64,000 bases of DNA from Allacma fusca. Taxonomy: Eukaryota > Arthropoda > Collembola > Symphypleona > Sminthuridae. The notes beneath the pieces were generated by a model, which was given only the letters and a program-made list of their open reading frames with translations, had not been told where the DNA came from and did not search any database. Both the position numbers and the translations under genes were made by a program. Below, piece by piece: positions 58,311 to 64,000 of the stretch (position 1 is its first letter; every line of letters starts with the position of its first letter). Location of the stretch: positions 37,117,632 to 37,181,631 of the forward strand of contig OX359246.1 of assembly GCA_947179485.1 (NCBI GenBank), in the 5' to 3' direction.

Positions 58311-59307
58311 TTTCTCCATACAAAATGAAATTACCACAAAATAAATTTTTGAGACTTAAAGGGTTGCTCTTGGATAAACGTACAGAGTCACGGTACTTAA
58401 ATTAAATTACTTAAGTACTTATGGATAAAAAACTCCTCACCTCCAAATAAACAACCAACTCAAGCCATTGGAATTAAGCTCTCACACTCCAGTCAATTGA
58501 ATCAAAGACGAACGTCCAGTCATAACTATTACAACGGGAAGTATAATAAGCAATTAATTTAGTAAGCAATAACTTACTACTTTTTCATCTCCAATACTTC
58601 ATACGAAATTATTATTCAATTACTTTAGTAAATACAAAGCTATTTACCTCACATTCAGCGCCCATTTCTGCACCCTTAAAAATATACTGGTTTGAATTTA
58701 CCACCACCTATAATGACACCGTAGAGCCGTTATGAAACAAGGCCACATAGGCATTAACCAGTCTCACAATCACGATTGTACGAGTTGTAAAGCCCCTACA
58801 AGGTAGACATACCGTGTGACGCTAACAATTTGTCTCCCCCGTATCCTTATAAGGATTCCCCAATTTGTTATTCATATTAATTAATTCAAAGTTGGGGATT
58901 TTGAAAAATTTGCTTTATTGACCTTGGTTCATATTTGTGGTGTAACACTTCATTATTGTATAGAATAATATAATTTTTTATGTGATTATTTAGACTGTGG
59001 AAATTAATCCCACAGAAACGAAATTGCGAAACAAAAATAATTTTTTAAATGTAAACAGCTCCATACAAATTTCCAAATTATTATTATCATAATTTCACGC
59101 TAACAGTTGTATATTCTTTTCATTACCTTTAAATTTTGGCGTAACACATAATACGGAGAACTATTAACTAAACTTAGGAATCTAATCATTAAATCTTATT
59201 GATTTGAAATATTGATCTACCTGATGATTGTTTCACGTGCTTTCGCATTTGCATACATTGATATTACAAATATTTAAGTAATTGCAAGTTTCTCATACCG
59301 TGGGAAT
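58311..59307. other. Intergenic, possible 5' part of the Helitron
   Basis: No gene found. The 5' terminus of the Helitron (a TC dinucleotide after a host A) must lie left of 59828 but cannot be placed from one copy. Confidence 0.4.
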
Positions 59308-59329
59308 TTGACACTAGAGGCTGTCAGTA

Positions 59330-59822
59330 TTTTACACTGGAATTTCCCAGTGATTGAAACGGGGAGTTGGCAGCATTTCACACGAAGGAATTTCCCAGTG
59401 AATGACACTGGAGGTTGGCAGTATTTTACACTGCGGAGTTTCCCAGTGATTGAAACTGGAGGTTGGCAGTATTTTACACTGCGGAGTTTCCCAGTGATTG
59501 AAACTGGAGGTTGGCAGTATTTTACACTGCGGAGTTTCCCAGTGATTGAAACTGGAGGTTGGCAGTATTTTACACTGCGGAGTTTCCCAGTGATTGATAC
59601 TGGAGGTTGGCAGTATTTGACACTGCGGAGTTTCCCAGTTATTAAAACTGGACGTTGGCAGTATTTTACACTGCGGAGTTTCCCAGTTATTGAAACTGTA
59701 CGTTTGCAGTATTTTACACTGCGGAGTTTCCCAGTTAATCTTGGACGTTGGCAGTATTTTACGTTGTGGAGTTTTCCAGTGATTGACACTGAAGGTTGGC
59801 AGTATTTTACACTGCGGAATTT
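59330..59822. repeat. 48-bp minisatellite, about 10 units, just upstream of Helitron Rep
   Basis: Units of 48 bp; the central ones (59427-59620) are nearly identical and outer ones diverge, one being shortened near 59740. Each unit contains two short inverted repeats, gcagt-attttac-actgc and cagt-gattgaa-actg. Because 48 is divisible by 3 and no stop falls in certain frames, both strands show long open frames (16-residue repeats), which are not evidence of a protein. The array ends 5 bp before the ATG of the Helitron frame. Confidence 0.9.
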
Positions 59823-59827
59823 AAAAA

Positions 59828-62800
59828 ATGTTAACATCGAATGAAAGGAAAAGACCAAGAAAGCAAACACTACCTGGTAATGAGGCAATTCAACCAGAAA
59901 TTGTGTTTGAATCGAGCGTGATTGGATTGGATAATGACCCAAACACTTCAGTCGCTCCTAGAAAAAGACCCAGAACTGAGAATAGTGCGGTTCCACTCTT
60001 TGTTGCTATTGATTATCATGCGGACAGAATGCGAATGAGAAGATCACATGAAAGTAATGAAGAAAGATTACAAAGGCTACGCACAAACGCTTTAAGAAGC
60101 AGTTTTTCAAGAAGAGTAGAAACCGAAACGAATGAAGAACGTCGTGACAGGATTCAGACTGCCACTACAAACAGAAATCGTGGAATTCAGCTGCATAATG
60201 CAGCAGTTATACAAGTAGTAAATTGTGAAGTTAAAGAGCACGACTGTGGTAAACTTGATAATGTCTGCAGTTTTTGTAGTGCAAAATATTTTAATGCAGA
60301 GATGAACTCGAGAAAAGTATTTCTAACGTGCTGCAAACAAGGATCAGTATGCCTGGAAAAGATAAGAGAACCTCCCGAGCTAATTAAAAATCTATTTACA
60401 AATGATCATGAGCATTCAAAAAACTTCATGCAAAATATAAGACCATTTAATAGTGCTTTAGCATTAGCCTCAATGGGAGCAAAGATAGACTCACGTATAA
60501 ATGACAGTCGAGGCCCATATGTTTACAAAATTCATGGACAAGTGTATCACATGGCGTCTCCCTTGCATCCATCACCAGGACAGCGTCCTAAGTACGCTCA
60601 ACTTTATATTTTAGATCCAGAGGAAGCATTAATGACTAGAATGAGTGCTGATACCAATCAGGGTTGCAACTCTAACTTAATGAAAGAATTGTCAGAGTTA
60701 CTTGCAACGGTTAATTACTATGCACAAGCATATAAAATGATGTTTGAGGTTGAGCAGGAAGAAAAACAAAGGTCACTGCGAGAGGGGGTTCAACCTAGAG
60801 AGATTTCAATGTCTATATGCGCTAACAATAGTAACGATAAACGCCGTTATAATGCTCCACGTTTTAACGAAGTGGCTGTTGTGTTTAGCGATTCAGATGG
60901 AGAACCGCCTTTTGAAAGGGATATACGGGTGTATAGTAGGACAAATACGAAAAGCATTCCTATTCGTCAAGCTATATGTAATGCTGATGTTGATCCAATG
61001 GTATACCCTATTCTATTTCCATACGGGGATAAAGGCTGGACAATTGGGATGCAAAAACGAAATGTTCCATCGCATGTAACACTAATGGAATATTATGCAT
61101 ATCGATTCTCTATTCGAGATTATTTCAATCCATTTTTAATGGGAGGAAAGTTAACTCAACAAATTGCCGTGGATGCTTATGCAAAGGCCGAAGCAAACAG
61201 ATTAAATTGGATTCGGACGCATCAGAAAGATTTACGAGTTGAGATGTACACAGGTCTTTTGGACCACATGGAAAGCAGAGCTGATAGCGAAGGTATAAAA
61301 GCAGGTAAAGCTGTCATACTGCCTAGCAGTTTTATGGGAAGCCCAAGAAACATGCAGCAGCTTTATCAAGACGCGATGGCGATTGTTAGAAAATACGGCA
61401 AGCCGGATTTATTTTTAACCATGACTACAAATCCTAAGTGGAAAGAAATAACAGAAAACCTCTTTCCTGGTCAAACAGCGAGTGACCGTCCGGATTTAGT
61501 TGCCAGAGTCTTTAACATGAAAATAAATGAATTGTTAAAAAACATCAAGAATGACAATATTTTCGGTGTTGCTGTTGCATATGTATACACAATTGAGTAC
61601 CAAAAAAGGTCACTTCCTCACATGCATATGCTCATAATATTGCATGAGGATTATAAACTAAAATCTACAGAGATTATTGATAAATACGTTTCTGCTGAAA
61701 TACCAGACAAACAGACAAATCCTCGACTTTATGAGACGGTCTTGAAACACATGATTCATGGACCCTGTGGTAACCTGAATCAGCATTCTCCATGTATGGA
61801 AAATGGGAAATGTATCAAAGACTTTCCAAAGAAATTTACAAATGATACAATTGCCAACAAGAAAGGCTACCCTGTGTACCGAAGAAGACAAAGCGATTCG
61901 ATTATGTTAAAGGACAAGCCAATCGATAATCGTTGGGTTGTACCGTATAATGCATACTTACTATTGAAGTTTAACTGTCACATTAATCTAGAAATTTGCG
62001 CAAGTGTCAAAAGCATTAAATACGTATTTAAATATGTTTATAAAGGTTACGATTGTGCAAATATAGAAATTATTGACTCAGTGAATGGCCAAGAGGTATT
62101 GAACCACGATGAAATTAAATCGTATTTGGATTCAAGATATGTATGTGCCCCAGAAGCAATGTGGAGGCTTTTTGGATTTAAGACGCATGACAAATCGCAT
62201 GCTATAATTAGATTGCAAGTGCATTTGGAAAACTTTCATAATGTGTACTTTAAAGATGGTCAAGAACAACAAGCTTTGGAAAATAAAACAGAGACAACTT
62301 TGACAGATTACTTCAAATTAAACCAACGATGTACACAAGCTAGAGAGTATTTATATCATGAAATTCCAAATAAATTCGTTTTTAATAAGAAGAAATGGGA
62401 ACTCCGGCAAAGAAATTACGAAGGAGTTATAGCAAGAATGTACTCGGTAAGTCCCTCTGACCAAGAGAGATATTTTCTAAGAATGTTATTACTTAACGTT
62501 CGTGGTGCAACGAGCTTTGAAGACTTACGAACAGTTAACGGTGTGACGTACAGCACATATAAAGAAACGGCTAAAAATCTGGGTTTGTTAGCCGATGACA
62601 GTGAGTGGGAGAAAGCTTTACAAGACGCATCTTTGTATGCATTACCCTCTTCATTGCGTCAGTTATTTGCATACATTTGTGTTTTTGGAAATCCTGAAAA
62701 TGCTTTGCAACTGTGGGAAGCATTTAAAGAATCCTTAACAGAGGATTTACTTAGGTTTTTTGATGTTGCCAAAGCCGAAAATGAAGCCTTAGTAGAAATT

Positions 62801-64000
62801 GAAAAGGTTCTTCTTCTTCATGGGAAAAATAATGAGTTTTACTCCTTGCCGAAACCTGTTCATCTAATAGAAATGAATACGTTTGATTTTGATTCTGAAA
62901 TTGAAAGATGCAATGGTGAAGAAGAATATGCAAAATTAAATTCATTACAGAAATATGCTTTTGATTTAATAATATCTGCAATTGATGATGATAGTAATAA
63001 TCAAAGATGTTTTTACTGGGACGGGATTGGCGGTTCAGGAAAAACTCATACGTACAACGTTTTATTGAGCAAATTGGGAGGCAGGGGTGATGTTGTAATT
63101 CCTTGCTCAAGTACGGGAATTTCGGCAAATTTATTGAAAGGTGGCAGAACTGTACATTCGGTATTTAAATTACCGGTACCGTTTGTTGAAACTTCAGTTT
63201 CAAACATAAGAGGTGCATCATATGATGCCCAATTATTAAGAAATGCAAAACTAATTCTCATTGACGAAGTAACCATGTTATCTAATCTCATTCTAAATGA
63301 AATGGATAGGTACCTAAAGGAACTTATGCATTCAGAGAAACCGTTTGGTGGTAAAGTGGTCCTTTTAGGAGGAGATTGGAGGCAATGCTTAAATGTTGTA
63401 AAACATGGAACCCGAGTTTCTATTTTAGAATCGTGCTTATTGAACAGTAGAGTTTGGCCATTATTCAATCAAATTAAGTTTACTCAAAACATGAGAACTG
63501 AACATGATCAGGTTGATTTTTCAAATTGGCTGTTGAAGCTTGGCAATGGAGAGCTTTTGAATTCTTTCGGCTTGAATGAGGATAAAGTGCAAATACCACC
63601 CGAATTTATTTGTGAAGGATCATTGGTTGAAGAGATATTTGGTGCAAGTTTTAGTGCTGCTGATGCAGCCGAATTCACTAAAAGAGCAATTTTATGTTCT
63701 AAGAATGATGATACTATAAAACTTAATGAAGATGTTTTAAGTAGATTGAATGGTGATGCTAAAACATATTACAGTATAGATAATTTAGTTTCAGATGATG
63801 ACCAAGAAAAACTGAACTTTCCGGAAGAGTTCCTGCATTCCCTTACACCAACAGGAATGCCTCCACACAAACTAACATTGAAGGTTGGAACGATTATTAT
63901 GTTATTGAGAAATTTGAATACAAGAAAAGGATTATGTAATGGAACAAGATTAATCATTAAAAACTTGGCTAACAACATAATTCATGCACAAATTTTAACT
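59828..64000 (+). CDS. Helitron Rep/helicase (RepHel), open to the window edge
   Basis: Starts at the ATG of MLTSNERKRPRKQ and stays open for 1,391 codons to the last base. Rolling-circle transposase-helicase that nicks and unwinds DNA. N-terminal basic region, a Cys-rich zinc-finger-like part (CGKLDNVCSFC ... TCCKQGSVC, about 140-180), the Helitron N-domain (ADVDPMVYPILFPYGDKGW, about 385-405), the HUH motif EYQKRSLPHMHMLI (His-Met-His near 596), and the two-Tyr motif KYVFKYVYKGYDCA (about 730-745). A SF1/Pif1-like helicase has Walker A GIGGSGKT (about 1067) and Walker B LILIDEVTML (about 1143). No lesion in the visible part; the last helicase motifs and the 3' CTRR hairpin lie beyond the window. 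Confidence 0.95.
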   Translation, partial: MLTSNERKRPRKQTLPGNEAIQPEIVFESSVIGLDNDPNTSVAPRKRPRTENSAVPLFVAIDYHADRMRMRRSHESNEERLQRLRTNALRSSFSRRVETETNEERRDRIQTATTNRNRGIQLHNAAVIQVVNCEVKEHDCGKLDNVCSFCSAKYFNAEMNSRKVFLTCCKQGSVCLEKIREPPELIKNLFTNDHEHSKNFMQNIRPFNSALALASMGAKIDSRINDSRGPYVYKIHGQVYHMASPLHPSPGQRPKYAQLYILDPEEALMTRMSADTNQGCNSNLMKELSELLATVNYYAQAYKMMFEVEQEEKQRSLREGVQPREISMSICANNSNDKRRYNAPRFNEVAVVFSDSDGEPPFERDIRVYSRTNTKSIPIRQAICNADVDPMVYPILFPYGDKGWTIGMQKRNVPSHVTLMEYYAYRFSIRDYFNPFLMGGKLTQQIAVDAYAKAEANRLNWIRTHQKDLRVEMYTGLLDHMESRADSEGIKAGKAVILPSSFMGSPRNMQQLYQDAMAIVRKYGKPDLFLTMTTNPKWKEITENLFPGQTASDRPDLVARVFNMKINELLKNIKNDNIFGVAVAYVYTIEYQKRSLPHMHMLIILHEDYKLKSTEIIDKYVSAEIPDKQTNPRLYETVLKHMIHGPCGNLNQHSPCMENGKCIKDFPKKFTNDTIANKKGYPVYRRRQSDSIMLKDKPIDNRWVVPYNAYLLLKFNCHINLEICASVKSIKYVFKYVYKGYDCANIEIIDSVNGQEVLNHDEIKSYLDSRYVCAPEAMWRLFGFKTHDKSHAIIRLQVHLENFHNVYFKDGQEQQALENKTETTLTDYFKLNQRCTQAREYLYHEIPNKFVFNKKKWELRQRNYEGVIARMYSVSPSDQERYFLRMLLLNVRGATSFEDLRTVNGVTYSTYKETAKNLGLLADDSEWEKALQDASLYALPSSLRQLFAYICVFGNPENALQLWEAFKESLTEDLLRFFDVAKAENEALVEIEKVLLLHGKNNEFYSLPKPVHLIEMNTFDFDSEIERCNGEEEYAKLNSLQKYAFDLIISAIDDDSNNQRCFYWDGIGGSGKTHTYNVLLSKLGGRGDVVIPCSSTGISANLLKGGRTVHSVFKLPVPFVETSVSNIRGASYDAQLLRNAKLILIDEVTMLSNLILNEMDRYLKELMHSEKPFGGKVVLLGGDWRQCLNVVKHGTRVSILESCLLNSRVWPLFNQIKFTQNMRTEHDQVDFSNWLLKLGNGELLNSFGLNEDKVQIPPEFICEGSLVEEIFGASFSAADAAEFTKRAILCSKNDDTIKLNEDVLSRLNGDAKTYYSIDNLVSDDDQEKLNFPEEFLHSLTPTGMPPHKLTLKVGTIIMLLRNLNTRKGLCNGTRLIIKNLANNIIHAQILT

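Noticed and set aside
59330..59822. CRISPR-like array
   Set aside because: The units are contiguous direct repeats without unique spacers, in a eukaryotic genome.
59274..59942. Long open frames on both strands with 16-residue repeats
   Set aside because: They result from a 48-bp unit being divisible by three. There is no initiation context or homologue.

Overview
This looks like nuclear DNA from an AT-rich arthropod genome, most likely a hexapod. The host genes have short GT-AG introns (many of 70-100 bp), the P450s are of the CYP4 type with the arthropod CYP4C look, and the mobile elements (BEL/Pao, AP-endonuclease LINE, Penelope, PIF/Harbinger, many hAT, Helitron) are those of arthropods. 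The species cannot be named from the window. No tRNA or rRNA gene was recognised.

Left half (1-36.4 kb): a head-to-tail array of CYP4-like P450 genes, all on the minus strand. Copy A (1-1149) runs off the left edge. Copies B (5418-8553), D (16927-20108) and F (32649-36243) each rebuild into a ten-exon, 521-residue reading frame with identical exon lengths. Copies C (10988-12679) and E (22863-23507) are broken. The 5' flanks of B, C and D are homologous, so the array grew by duplication of gene plus flank. F has Gly in place of the conserved Asp in the I-helix EGHDTT motif.

Between the genes lie mobile elements: a hammerhead ribozyme in an insertion upstream of B, several hAT-type elements with readable 8-bp target duplications, a 148-bp tandem repeat, a Penelope-like remnant with a GIY-YIG tail, and a 3.8-kb PIF/Harbinger transposon with both of its genes open, sitting inside an old LINE fragment.

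Right half: a decayed hAT (36.8-38.2 kb) is followed by a 12.9-kb BEL/Pao LTR retrotransposon (38254-51186) with 837-bp LTRs and a 5-bp duplication GAAAC. Its gag carries a hAT fragment, its pol has four in-frame stops, and its integrase is split by a full-length two-ORF LINE (45689-49944) with a 12-bp duplication. The two LINE ORFs are in the same frame, separated by one TAG. Then come a pogo-like remnant, a tRNA-derived SINE, a small gene for a Cys-rich protein (55686-56347), a tandem duplication, a 48-bp minisatellite and a Helitron Rep/helicase frame that is open from 59828 to the window end.

The P450s are probable ER-membrane monooxygenases. Nearly everything else in the window is transposon-derived, and the nesting gives a relative chronology (LINE remnant before Harbinger; BEL before LINE).
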